From Kangiella shandongensis (GTDB lineage Bacteria > Pseudomonadota > Gammaproteobacteria > Enterobacterales > Kangiellaceae): a stretch of DNA of 64,000 bases. The notes beneath the pieces were generated by a model that saw only the letters and a program-made list of their open reading frames with translations, was not told the origin of the DNA and did no database searches. Of the stretch, positions 8,633 to 16,867 are shown one piece after another. The DNA lies in the NCBI RefSeq assembly GCF_020005365.1, contig NZ_JACNML010000002.1:1-64000 (forward strand), in the 5' to 3' direction. Each line of letters opens with the position of its first letter. Within the stretch, counting starts at the first letter, position 1. Position numbers and translations under genes: made by a program.

Positions 8633-9091
8633 TTACATATCACTAAAGCGTTGAGCATCACGACTCATCCGCATCGCTTCGTTCTGCTCTAATTCCACCA
8701 GCTGCTCCATTAATTCCTGAGTCTCGGGAATTTGAGCCTGATTTAATAAATAACGATATAGTTCAATGATTTGATTGTTGACTCCGGTAACCAAGTGTAG
8801 GATGTCCCCTACGGACATGTTAATGAATGGTTCGTCACACACATCATGTAACTTTATAGGAGCCCTATTTACATACTCTAATACCCAGGTGTTCAAAGCT
8901 GTAATGTTTCCTTCTTCTTCAATTTTTTGGATGGTATGTTCCAGTCGCTGTTCATGTTCAGCGAGGTAATCCAATAGCATCTTTGAGCGAATACTTTCTG
9001 ACTTGTCGCTACAGTGATGTAAGCAGTCTGTCAATTGCTTGTGTGCCTGCTGGGTCCAGTGAAGTACATCTTTTATGGTTTCGGCTTGCAT
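8633..9091 (-). CDS. All-helical protein, possibly ferritin-like, heading the ABC operon
   Basis: The 152 residues are charged and helix-prone throughout, with no signal peptide. Glu/His-rich stretches such as YLAEHEQRLEHTIQKIEEE and a C-terminal MEQLVELEQNEAMRMSRDA recall ferritin-like four-helix bundles, where paired E-x-x-H motifs bind a di-metal centre. I do not recognise a named family with certainty. A good GAGGA site precedes the ATG, and only 15 bases separate it from the first permease. A metal-related cytoplasmic partner of the ABC system is an inference. Confidence 0.6.
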   Translation of the reverse strand: MQAETIKDVLHWTQQAHKQLTDCLHHCSDKSESIRSKMLLDYLAEHEQRLEHTIQKIEEEGNITALNTWVLEYVNRAPIKLHDVCDEPFINMSVGDILHLVTGVNNQIIELYRYLLNQAQIPETQELMEQLVELEQNEAMRMSRDAQRFSDM

Positions 9092-9199
9092 AAATCTATT
9101 CCTCTAGTACAAAATAATTGAGTGGTGATCGCTGACCAGATGCCAGGCATAAGCTTGACAGTTTTGAGGCACTATAATAAAAAAATTGAACTGAAAAGC

Positions 9200-9571
9200 T
9201 CATTTTTTGTTTTTCTCCTTACCGGGCGGCACCCTGTGGCAGCTCCATGGTTCGTGGGTTGCGTTGTCCTTAACGTTTTGATCGACAAACCGATAATAAC
9301 CTTCTTTAAACCGCGTCCACCAATCATGACTAACTTTTATTGCTCTCCTCTCCAATATTTCCTCAATGCCATCAATACTAATGCGCGAGGCATCATAGGC
9401 CAGATTAAGCACCAAGGAATCAGTATCAAACGAGACGTCATCAAGACCAAATAATTGAGAGATCTCCGCTATTGCATCTTCAATATTAGCTAAATGAGAC
9501 GACTCTAGCTTGAGATGGCGTACAACTAGATTCACTGCGGATACATCTGGCGGCTTTTCACTATTTCTCAT
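9200..9571 (-). CDS. HMA-like small protein lacking the CxxC metal site
   Basis: The 123 residues look like a ferredoxin-fold heavy-metal-associated (HMA) domain: strand VNLVVRHLKL, helix NIEDAIAEISQLFG, strands DVSFDTDSLVLNLAYDAS, helix IEEILERRAI. The Cys-x-x-Cys normally found in the first loop is absent (ESSHLAN instead). A Lys-rich tail with a single Cys (WSCHRVPPGKEK) follows. Its ATG overlaps the stop of the APC permease by 4 bases, so the two are translationally coupled. A regulatory or accessory role for the permease is plausible but unproven. Confidence 0.6.
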   Translation of the reverse strand: MRNSEKPPDVSAVNLVVRHLKLESSHLANIEDAIAEISQLFGLDDVSFDTDSLVLNLAYDASRISIDGIEEILERRAIKVSHDWWTRFKEGYYRFVDQNVKDNATHEPWSCHRVPPGKEKNKK

Positions 9572-10911
9572 CGCTTACCTCTATGATGCTTGTTGAATTC
9601 TGAGTTTTTCTTTGTGCGAATGAATAACCATTCGCCAATAGCTATCAGGAGCATTGCCAATGCAGCAACGTATATTACAAAAGGGTCTGTACCCAGCTTA
9701 ACCCAAACAATCCCACTTAGAGCGATAAAGTTTAAAACAATGGCCGTTGCGGGGACCCAACCTCTAGCGTTAACTTCTACCTTCAGATAGCGTAATACTC
9801 CCCAGTGAATAGCAATATCCATGATCAAATAGAAAATAATACCTAATGCCGCGATTCGGGATAGGTCAAAAAATAAGGTTAACAAAAGCCCTAGAACGAC
9901 AGTGTATACGAGAGTGTGCTTCTGAATAGATCCGGGCATGCCGAAATGACTATGGGGAACCAGTTTCATTTCTGTCAACATTGCTAACATTCTGGAGACG
10001 GCAAAAATACTTGCCAATATGCCGCCAGCTGTTGCTAGCATGGCTATGGCGACTGTAAACCATACGCCGTACTCCCCAAGAGCAGGCCGTGCGGCGGCTG
10101 CAAGCGAGTAATTTCTGGATGCGATAATTTCTTCAAGAGATAGATTACTGGCAACAGCAAACCCGACTAAGGTATAGATAACAACGCAGGAAGCAATTGA
10201 GATTATAATGGCTCGACCAATGTTTTTGTGTGGATTGATCACTTCAGAGCCGCTATTAGTAATTGTGGTGAAGCCTTTAAAAGCTAAAATACCAAGTGCG
10301 GTCGCACCAAGAAAGTTACTGGTGGCCCCTGCTTCGTCTACAGTTTCGAATTTAAAACTAAGACTGTCAGCAACCCAGACTCCGACCAAGCCAAAAATCA
10401 AAATCCCCACTATTTTTAATATCCCAATAGAGCCAGCAACGCCTTGAATCAGGCGATTACCCAAAAGGTTAATGGTGAAGGCAGATAAAATGAGAAAGGC
10501 ACCAAGCATCGGCACCCAGTATCCACTCTGATCGCCGCCAAATAACTGCATTGTGTAGGCGCCAAAGGTACGAGCCAGAAAGCTTTGCGCTATTACCATT
10601 GAAAAGTACATCAATAATGCATTGAATGCCGTCGGTAATCGGTTACCATAGGCTTTGTGGAGATACATACCAATGCCACCGGCTGATGGGTAGGCATTCG
10701 ATATTTTGATATAAGAGTAGGCACTGAAGGCGACTATAATGGCAGCAGCAAGAAACGCCAATGGGAATAATGCCCCGGTCATTTCGGCCATTTGACCGGT
10801 TAATGCAAAAATACCGGCACCAATCATGACACCAGTGCCTAACATCACTGTTCCAGCTAGAGTTAGGCTTCCTTTATCGTAATATGTTTTACGGTCCTGT
10901 TCGTTCGGCAT
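9568..10911 (-). CDS. APC-superfamily amino-acid/polyamine permease
   Basis: The 447 residues contain about 12 membrane helices. The first helix carries the APC signature GVMIGAGIFALTG, and NSGSEVINPHKNIGRAI after helix 6 matches the conserved E-x-x-N-P...N-I-G motif. Family members take up or exchange amino acids or amines; the sequence does not tell which. The link to the HMA-like gene and its place inside the metal-defence region are notable. No obvious Shine-Dalgarno precedes the ATG. Confidence 0.83.
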   Translation of the reverse strand: MPNEQDRKTYYDKGSLTLAGTVMLGTGVMIGAGIFALTGQMAEMTGALFPLAFLAAAIIVAFSAYSYIKISNAYPSAGGIGMYLHKAYGNRLPTAFNALLMYFSMVIAQSFLARTFGAYTMQLFGGDQSGYWVPMLGAFLILSAFTINLLGNRLIQGVAGSIGILKIVGILIFGLVGVWVADSLSFKFETVDEAGATSNFLGATALGILAFKGFTTITNSGSEVINPHKNIGRAIIISIASCVVIYTLVGFAVASNLSLEEIIASRNYSLAAAARPALGEYGVWFTVAIAMLATAGGILASIFAVSRMLAMLTEMKLVPHSHFGMPGSIQKHTLVYTVVLGLLLTLFFDLSRIAALGIIFYLIMDIAIHWGVLRYLKVEVNARGWVPATAIVLNFIALSGIVWVKLGTDPFVIYVAALAMLLIAIGEWLFIRTKKNSEFNKHHRGKR

Positions 10912-11007
10912 AGCTTAACTACTTTAGTTGCAATTGTTGAATAGAGACAGTATTTAGCGGAACTGTAAGTAATTAAACCAACCACTAAACACTGACAGTT
11001 GACATCA

Positions 11008-11448
11008 TCACTTCTGGTGTTTATGTCGTTGGCTTTTACTTGCTTCAGATTGATGTTCCATCATTTGCCCCATCATCATCTGCATCATACCCATTCGATT
11101 TTCCATCATTTGCATTCGCTTCTTCATATCCATATTCTCCACTTGTGATGGCTTGCCTCTACCCTCGCTCATTGACATGCCTTTATTCATCATCTGCATG
11201 CCTTGATGCATCTCTTGCATGTGCTTCTGCATCAGCTGCATATGTTGGTCAGGATCTTTTTCAGATTTGGCTTCTTTCATAGTGGCGCGCATCTTTTGCA
11301 TATGCTTGTGCATGGCCATCATTTCTTCATGGCTCATCATATGCATCATCATATTGTCTTCCATATCCATGTGTTTTTTTTCATCTTTAGCAAACACTGG
11401 GGATATGCTCATTGCAATAACACAAATAGCTATTAAAAGTGTTTTCAT
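11008..11448 (-). CDS. Met- and His-rich secreted protein, probable periplasmic copper binder
   Basis: A cleavable signal peptide (MKTLLIAICVIAMSISPVFA) is followed by a low-complexity mature part packed with Met and His, such as MMMHMMSHEEMMAMHKHM and MGMMQMMMGQMM. Met/His-rich periplasmic proteins of this type bind Cu(I) or Ag(I) with thioethers and imidazoles (compare CopK, PcoE or SilE-like proteins), but I cannot align it to one of those. The start has AAGGAG 6 bases upstream. It follows the short gene at 11516-11809, downstream of a TTGAT-N4-ATCAA box. Confidence 0.75.
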   Translation of the reverse strand: MKTLLIAICVIAMSISPVFAKDEKKHMDMEDNMMMHMMSHEEMMAMHKHMQKMRATMKEAKSEKDPDQHMQLMQKHMQEMHQGMQMMNKGMSMSEGRGKPSQVENMDMKKRMQMMENRMGMMQMMMGQMMEHQSEASKSQRHKHQK

Positions 11449-11515
11449 GATTTTCTCCTTGTAAATTTCGAATTTGAGCGATTGTTAGCTTAAATAGGTG
11501 AACATAGTTAACGCA

Positions 11516-11809
11516 CTAAGGCGCGTCTAGTTTTTGCAACCTGTAGTCTTTTCTGACTTGAACAGCAATAGACAGAGTAAAATAATAGCTTGAAAGGCGA
11601 CACCGGCTGAGGTTCGATGAGTTACTGGCCGATAAGAGAGGGAATGATCTGGGATTATTGGTTAGTACCAGTGAAAGCTTGAAATGCATTTGGTCATTTA
11701 CGCTATGAGGAGAAGTTTCAGGCCAAAATGAAACCGAGGCTATAATAGTTAATATAGCCAGACTTGTTAAAACGAACATCCAAGTTTCAAGAGCATAACT
11801 GGTATGCAC
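11516..11809 (-). CDS. Small membrane-anchored protein of unknown function
   Basis: The 97 residues begin with one hydrophobic helix (MFVLTSLAILTIIASVSFW); the remainder is Ser/Leu-rich with several Arg and one Cys and matches nothing I know. The coding call rests on the start: GTG at 11809 is preceded by AGAAGGAGG at ideal spacing, one of the best ribosome sites in the region. It sits upstream of the Met-rich gene and downstream of the FNR/Dnr-type box, and may be the first gene of that small unit. The C-terminal half could be spurious or degraded. Confidence 0.45.
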   Translation of the reverse strand: MHTSYALETWMFVLTSLAILTIIASVSFWPETSPHSVNDQMHFKLSLVLTNNPRSFPLLSASNSSNLSRCRLSSYYFTLSIAVQVRKDYRLQKLDAP

Positions 11810-11913
11810 TCTTAGCCTCCTTCTACTTCGCCTTATTTGCTTACACCTTCAGCATACGGCTTTCATATCACTAAAATGTGGTATGAATTTTAACAGATGA
11901 AGTCAACACTATT

Positions 11914-11927
11914 TTGATACAAATCAA
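11914..11927 (-). promoter_or_regulatory. Perfect FNR/Dnr-type box upstream of the Met-rich protein unit
   Basis: The bases read TTGATACAAATCAA, an exact match to TTGAT-N4-ATCAA. On the minus strand a TAAAAT hexamer at 11892-11887 lies where a class II promoter would have its -10 (start near 11879). The next genes in that direction are the 97-aa and Met-rich proteins, so the copper genes may respond to oxygen or NO. Confidence 0.6.
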
Positions 11928-12007
11928 TATCCTGATTAATACATCAAGATCACTATACATCTCCTGGTATTGTATGTAAAAATGCTAAAGCATCCCTGCC
12001 TGCGTTA

Positions 12008-12475
12008 TTATGACCAGTGAATGCGCACAACTTTCCATGCACCGCCTATCTTTTTCAAGACTAAGGTCTCGATAGAAACTTTATCAATCTTGGTATCTTT
12101 ATATTGACCTGTAACCTTCGAGCGAGAGCTTGATATGGCAATATCACCATCAACCATGATATTTCTCTCAATCAGCTTTACCTTCATGTGAGATAAAAAC
12201 TTAATATCAGATTTCATATGGTGACTGGCATACTCGGCCAGAGAACGCTCGGCACCACTGCCCTCAAAAATCAGAACGTCATCACTGAGAATAGATTTGA
12301 TAGTATCTGTATCGCCATTTGAGAGAGCCTGGTGCAGTTGTTCAACGACTTTGCCAACGGCAGAGTCTGTGCCAACGAATAGGTTTTGTTCTGTTGGCTT
12401 TTTATCACCATGAGCTATTACACTGCTGGATAAGCCTAGTAGCAATGCGATGGACAATATTTTTAATAGTTTCAT
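12008..12475 (-). CDS. Secreted SnoaL/NTF2-like (DUF4440-type) protein
   Basis: A signal peptide ending ...SSVIAHG precedes a mature domain of about 130 residues. VVEQLHQALSNGDTDTIKSIL followed by DDVLIFEGSGAERSLAEYASHH and the final WKVVRIHWS are the hallmarks of the SnoaL/DUF4440 cone fold. These small domains bind ligands or act as scaffolds; no catalytic residue can be assigned. It is the last gene of the CopC-CopD group, 10 bases after copD, with GGATCC-type purines before the ATG. A periplasmic accessory function in copper handling is inferred from position. Confidence 0.72.
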   Translation of the reverse strand: MKLLKILSIALLLGLSSSVIAHGDKKPTEQNLFVGTDSAVGKVVEQLHQALSNGDTDTIKSILSDDVLIFEGSGAERSLAEYASHHMKSDIKFLSHMKVKLIERNIMVDGDIAISSSRSKVTGQYKDTKIDKVSIETLVLKKIGGAWKVVRIHWS

Positions 12476-12485
12476 TTAAGGATCC

Positions 12486-13364
12486 TTAATGGTTAATACC
12501 GATTGTTGTTGTAAGAATTGCGGTTACTGCTAATACGATGTAACCGATAGCTTTTTCAATAATTATAGAGCGAGCAGCCTCTTGCTGACTCGCTAGCCCT
12601 CTCTTGAGTTTATGGCCAAGAATGACTTTGTGATAGGCAGCAAAACCAAGCATCATCGAGACTAAAGTTAACTTTACGATGATGGTCGTTAAGTACTCAG
12701 TCGATATCGTTTGCTCTGGCGCTATCATCAAGATATAAACCAGCCCTGCCCCGGCAATAACAAGCAAACTAACCAGTATCAGACCGAATGTTGAATAGCT
12801 CTCTAATAACGTGGCAGTGTCTTTTTTATCGGATAAGGCTACTGCCTTTGCCAGAGGTCTTAACGAACCAATCCAGGCGAAAGCAACCCATACATGAACA
12901 AACAAGGCTACTTTCCAATACCATGCCAGTTCGGCGACATGACCGATAGCAGTAAACGAAAATATGCAAAGTATGGCACCAAGCAGTAAGAGCAGGCTGC
13001 CTGGCAGTTTAAGCTTTTCAAATCTGTTATAAGGCAGCGCTAAGCTTAAGATTACTACGCTTAGGCCTACAGTTCGATAAACCAATACATCACCGTTACC
13101 CGTAGTGAGTAGCATTTGCATGATGTCGGGATTAAACATACCGGCTAAGCCCGTTTGTGTAAACGAGCCTACCTGCACAAAAAAATAAATCACAGTAGAG
13201 GTGAGGCCAATAATAAGCATAAGAAACGAATGCTTTAGATCAGCTCTAATCAATAACTTTCTACGAAACAAAGTTATAAACAAGTTTGAGAATACCGCCA
13301 TTACTCCTAAATATGCTCCAAACTTAAGCACAATGGAGGAAGCGCCCCAAATATCTATACTCAT
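12486..13364 (-). CDS. copD: CopD-family copper-resistance membrane protein
   Basis: The 292 residues form about eight membrane helices, matching the CopD/YcnJ/PcoD family. Conserved features include the helix FVHVWVAFAWIGSLRPLAKA, with the His and Trp typical of CopD. CopD works with periplasmic CopC to move copper across the inner membrane. Here copC lies directly upstream, 13 bases away, so the pair is intact. The start ATG is chosen because it begins the first helix. Confidence 0.85.
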   Translation of the reverse strand: MSIDIWGASSIVLKFGAYLGVMAVFSNLFITLFRRKLLIRADLKHSFLMLIIGLTSTVIYFFVQVGSFTQTGLAGMFNPDIMQMLLTTGNGDVLVYRTVGLSVVILSLALPYNRFEKLKLPGSLLLLLGAILCIFSFTAIGHVAELAWYWKVALFVHVWVAFAWIGSLRPLAKAVALSDKKDTATLLESYSTFGLILVSLLVIAGAGLVYILMIAPEQTISTEYLTTIIVKLTLVSMMLGFAAYHKVILGHKLKRGLASQQEAARSIIIEKAIGYIVLAVTAILTTTIGINH

Positions 13365-13377
13365 TACAGTGAGCGCT

Positions 13378-13734
13378 CTATTTGGATTTAACTGTAAAGG
13401 TCAAACTCTCAACCATTTTGTGTGCGTCACTGCCCATTGCCGTCCACTCAAAGCGGTATTCACCATCAGACAATTCTGGCAACTGGATGTTAAAGTCTGA
13501 TTCTGGAGAATAATCAGGTTTATAGTCGAGTTCGAGAGCTTTACTGTCACTATTAAATAAAGCAACTCTCACCAACCTGACGCTCTTGGAATATTGTATT
13601 TCGACAGTTCCAGGACTGGAGTCCAATGCGGCATTATTTGATGGTTCTGTATTGACCACCTTAATGTGTGCCTGTGCGGTATTGCTAATTAGCAAAGTCA
13701 GTGCGCAAAATGTCATAAACACGATTTTTTTCAT
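13378..13734 (-). CDS. copC: CopC-type periplasmic copper-binding protein
   Basis: The ATG at 13734 has AAGGTG 7 bases upstream and starts a clear signal peptide ending ...NTAQA. The mature protein of about 100 residues begins with His (HIKVVNTEPSNNAAL), the N-terminal Cu(II) ligand of CopC, and retains the GSDAHKM segment that supplies the Asp and His ligands. The frame is open further upstream (to 13797) into the end of cusA, but that extension has no ribosome site. It donates copper to CopD or sequesters it in the periplasm. Confidence 0.85.
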   Translation of the reverse strand: MKKIVFMTFCALTLLISNTAQAHIKVVNTEPSNNAALDSSPGTVEIQYSKSVRLVRVALFNSDSKALELDYKPDYSPESDFNIQLPELSDGEYRFEWTAMGSDAHKMVESLTFTVKSK

Positions 13735-13744
13735 AATATTCACC

Positions 13745-16700
13745 TTATAAATTGAGTGATTTCTTTTTCCACAAATAAAAGACTGCAGGTATAACAAGCA
13801 GCGTTAATAACACGGCGCTAACCATGCCGCCGACCATCGGCGCTGCTATACGGCTCATGACTTCAGAGCCGGTACCTGTACCGTAAAGAATGGGCAGTAG
13901 ACCAACGATAATCGCTGCTGCCGTCATCATGACCGGTCTGACGCGCTGCCCTGCTCCTTGATTTACAACCTCTTTCAGCTGTTCGAGAGTTAACGAAGCC
14001 CTATCACTTTCTGCTCTTGTCAGCATATCCTTATATGCCTGATTAAGATAAACCAGCATGATGACACCGATTTCGACAGCTACACCGGCTAACGCAATAA
14101 ATCCGACACCTACGGCTACTGAAAAATTAAAGTTCTGGATATACATCAGCCAGATACTGCCGACCATGGCCAGCGGCAAAGTACCCATGATGATGGCTAC
14201 TTCGGCGAAACTTCTAAAGTTCAGAAACAGTAGCAATACGATGATTCCTAAGGTTAACGGCACGACATACGTCAGTTTTTCTTTCGCCCTGAGCATGTAC
14301 TCATATTGCCCTGACCAGTTAATGGCATAACCCGGAGGAAGCTCGAGCTGCTCAGATACTATCTGCTGCGCCTGGCTGACATAGCTACCTAAGTCCACGC
14401 CTTCGATGTCGACTAAAGTCCAGCCGTTAAGACGCGCATTTTCACTTTTGATCCCAGGCGGACCATCTTTAATTCGAATATCAGCGATATCTCCCAAAGC
14501 TACTAATTGCTTATTCGGTGTGACGATGGGTAGCTCAGCAAGTTTTTCCGGCGAATTACGATACTCCTGTGGGTAGCGCAAATTAATCGGGTAACGCTCC
14601 AGACCTTCAACCGAATATGAAATATTCATACCACCAATAGCGGTGCCGATAACGCTCTGGATTTGCTTTATACTTAAACCAAACCTGGCAGCACTGACTC
14701 TATCAATATCGATATCAATATAGCGTCCTCCAGCTACTCGCTCCGAATAAACGGAAGATGTTCCAGGAACATCTTTTAAGATAGTTTCCAGCTGTTTCCC
14801 AATCGTTTCAATGGTCGATAACTCGGGGCCAGAAACTTTAATACCAACCGGCGTTTTAATACCTGTGGCCAACATATCGATTCTAGTTTTGATCGGCATA
14901 ACCCAGGCATTAGTAAGCCCCGGAAACTTAACTAAGTTGTTGAGCTCATCTTTGAGCGAACCGGTCGTCACGCCTTCACGCCATTCAGACTTCGGTTTAA
15001 ATTGAATAAAAGTTTCGATCATAGTCAGAGGCGCTGGGTCGGTAGCCGTTTCCGCTCGCCCAATTTTACCAAACACGGTTTTCACTTCGGGGACGGTCTT
15101 AATGAGTCTATCCGTTTTGTGCAAAATTTCTCGGGCTTCACCGATAGACAAGCTTGGATAAGTGGTTGGCATATACATCAGATCACCCTCATCCAGTGGT
15201 GGGATAAACTCGGTTCCAATTTTATTGACTGGCCATATTCCTACCAATAAGATAACTAAAGCACCCAATAGAACAGCCTTGGGGTACTTCAGGGCAGCTC
15301 TTAACGCAGGCCTATATAGATAGGTTAAAACCTTGTTTACGGGGTTATCATGTTCCGCTTTGATTTTGCCCCTTACAAAGTACCCCATCAGTACGGGGAC
15401 CAGTGTCACCGCTAATGCCGCTGAAGCCGCCATGGCATAGGTTTTTGTAAATGCCAGTGGTGAGAACATTCGCCCTTCCTGTGCTTCGAGGGTAAAGACC
15501 GGCACAAAACTCACAGTAATAATGAGCAGGCTGAAAAATAATGCAGGCCCTACTTCTTTGGCTGATTTATAGACCACTTCCCATCGGTTTTTTGAGGTTA
15601 AAGGTGTCCGCTCCATATGCTTGTGCATGTTTTCGATCATGACGATGGCGCCATCAATCATGGCTCCGATGGCTATGGCAATCCCGCCCAGCGACATAAT
15701 ATTGGCGTTTAGCCCCTGAAGTTTCATTACAATAAATGCGGCAAGAATGCCTATGGGTAAGCTTAAAATAGCCACTAGCGATGAGCGGATATGGAACAGG
15801 AAAAGCATACAAACGAGAGCCACCACAGCAAACTCTTCCAGCAGCTTATGCCACAGGTTTGTAACCGCCTCTTCAATCAAACCGGAGCGATCATAAACGG
15901 TGACCACCTCTACGCCATTGGGCAAACCTTTCTTTAATTTTGCGAGCTTCGTTTTCACTCCATCAATCGTCTCTTGTGCATTCTCACCATAACGCATGAC
16001 GACAATGCCGCCGACAACTTCACCCTGTCCATTAAGATCCGCTATGCCCCGCCTCATCTGGGGGCCGGTCGAAATCTCAGCCACATCACCTAAAAGTAAT
16101 GGCGTTCCTTGCTGATTGACGCCTAAAGGTAGGTTTCTCAGATCGTCCGTGCTCTTAATATAGCCGCTTGTTCGGACCATATACTCGGCTTCAGCGAGTT
16201 CTACGACAGATGCACCAACTTCCTGATTACCCTCCTGGATCGCTACTTTGATCAGGTTGAGCGGCAAATTAAGAGCTCTTAGCTTGTCAGGATCGACCTT
16301 TACCTGGTACTGCTTAATCATGCCGCCAACCGGAGCGACTTCCGATACTCCGGGCACCGTCTGTAGTTCATATTTCAGGAACCAGTCCTGTATCGAACGC
16401 AGCTCACTTAAATCATGCTGCCCCGTTTTATCAACCAGTGCATACAGGTAGACCCAACCAACGCCTGTTGCATCAGGTCCAAGTTGTGGCTTTGCAGTGT
16501 CGGGGAGATTCGGTGCGACTTGGCTTAAGTATTCCAGCACACGACTTCTGGCCCAATACAAGTCAGTGTCATCATCAAAAATGACATAGACATAAGAGTC
16601 GCCGAAAAACGAGAAACCTCGAACTGTCTTTGCGCCAGGTACTGAGAGCATTGCTGTGGTCAACGGATAGGTCACCTGATCTTCAACCACTTGCGGCGCT

Positions 16701-16867
16701 TGTCCGGGGTAGCTGGTTTTAACGATGACCTGAACGTCGGATAAGTCCGGTAAAGCATCCACCGGCGTATTTTTAAACGAGTAAATCCCGCCAACAGCGA
16801 TGATCGCTGTGACCATCAGCACCAGAAAGCGATTATTAATCGACCACTTGATGATTTGATTAATCAT
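13745..16867 (-). CDS. cusA: CusA-type copper/silver RND efflux pump
   Basis: The 1040 residues have the RND layout: one helix, a large periplasmic loop, a helix bundle, a second loop and a second bundle. The N terminus MINQIIKWSINNRFLVLM and the stretch VKTSYPGQAPQVVEDQVTYP are typical of heavy-metal RND (HME) pumps. Helix 4 holds AIAIGAMIDGAIVMIEN, with the Asp used for proton coupling. A Met-containing region (WVMPIKTRIDMLATGIKTP) matches the area that carries the CusA Met ligands. It exports Cu(I)/Ag(I) from periplasm or cytosol through the CusCBA channel. It overlaps cusB by 8 bases. Confidence 0.9.
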   Translation of the reverse strand: MINQIIKWSINNRFLVLMVTAIIAVGGIYSFKNTPVDALPDLSDVQVIVKTSYPGQAPQVVEDQVTYPLTTAMLSVPGAKTVRGFSFFGDSYVYVIFDDDTDLYWARSRVLEYLSQVAPNLPDTAKPQLGPDATGVGWVYLYALVDKTGQHDLSELRSIQDWFLKYELQTVPGVSEVAPVGGMIKQYQVKVDPDKLRALNLPLNLIKVAIQEGNQEVGASVVELAEAEYMVRTSGYIKSTDDLRNLPLGVNQQGTPLLLGDVAEISTGPQMRRGIADLNGQGEVVGGIVVMRYGENAQETIDGVKTKLAKLKKGLPNGVEVVTVYDRSGLIEEAVTNLWHKLLEEFAVVALVCMLFLFHIRSSLVAILSLPIGILAAFIVMKLQGLNANIMSLGGIAIAIGAMIDGAIVMIENMHKHMERTPLTSKNRWEVVYKSAKEVGPALFFSLLIITVSFVPVFTLEAQEGRMFSPLAFTKTYAMAASAALAVTLVPVLMGYFVRGKIKAEHDNPVNKVLTYLYRPALRAALKYPKAVLLGALVILLVGIWPVNKIGTEFIPPLDEGDLMYMPTTYPSLSIGEAREILHKTDRLIKTVPEVKTVFGKIGRAETATDPAPLTMIETFIQFKPKSEWREGVTTGSLKDELNNLVKFPGLTNAWVMPIKTRIDMLATGIKTPVGIKVSGPELSTIETIGKQLETILKDVPGTSSVYSERVAGGRYIDIDIDRVSAARFGLSIKQIQSVIGTAIGGMNISYSVEGLERYPINLRYPQEYRNSPEKLAELPIVTPNKQLVALGDIADIRIKDGPPGIKSENARLNGWTLVDIEGVDLGSYVSQAQQIVSEQLELPPGYAINWSGQYEYMLRAKEKLTYVVPLTLGIIVLLLFLNFRSFAEVAIIMGTLPLAMVGSIWLMYIQNFNFSVAVGVGFIALAGVAVEIGVIMLVYLNQAYKDMLTRAESDRASLTLEQLKEVVNQGAGQRVRPVMMTAAAIIVGLLPILYGTGTGSEVMSRIAAPMVGGMVSAVLLTLLVIPAVFYLWKKKSLNL

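Noticed and set aside
9155-9178. TTGACA and TATAAT hexamers close together on the plus strand
   Set aside because: The spacing is 12 bases instead of about 17, and no plus-strand gene follows.
11008-11448. Met-rich repeats as a CRISPR-like or tandem DNA repeat
   Set aside because: The repetition is at the amino-acid level (Met, His, Gln) with no constant repeat-spacer unit.
11040-11464. Open frames on the plus strand with many His and Ser, opposite the Met-rich gene
   Set aside because: They mirror the Met-rich coding sequence (ATG reads CAT on the other strand) and have no ribosome sites.
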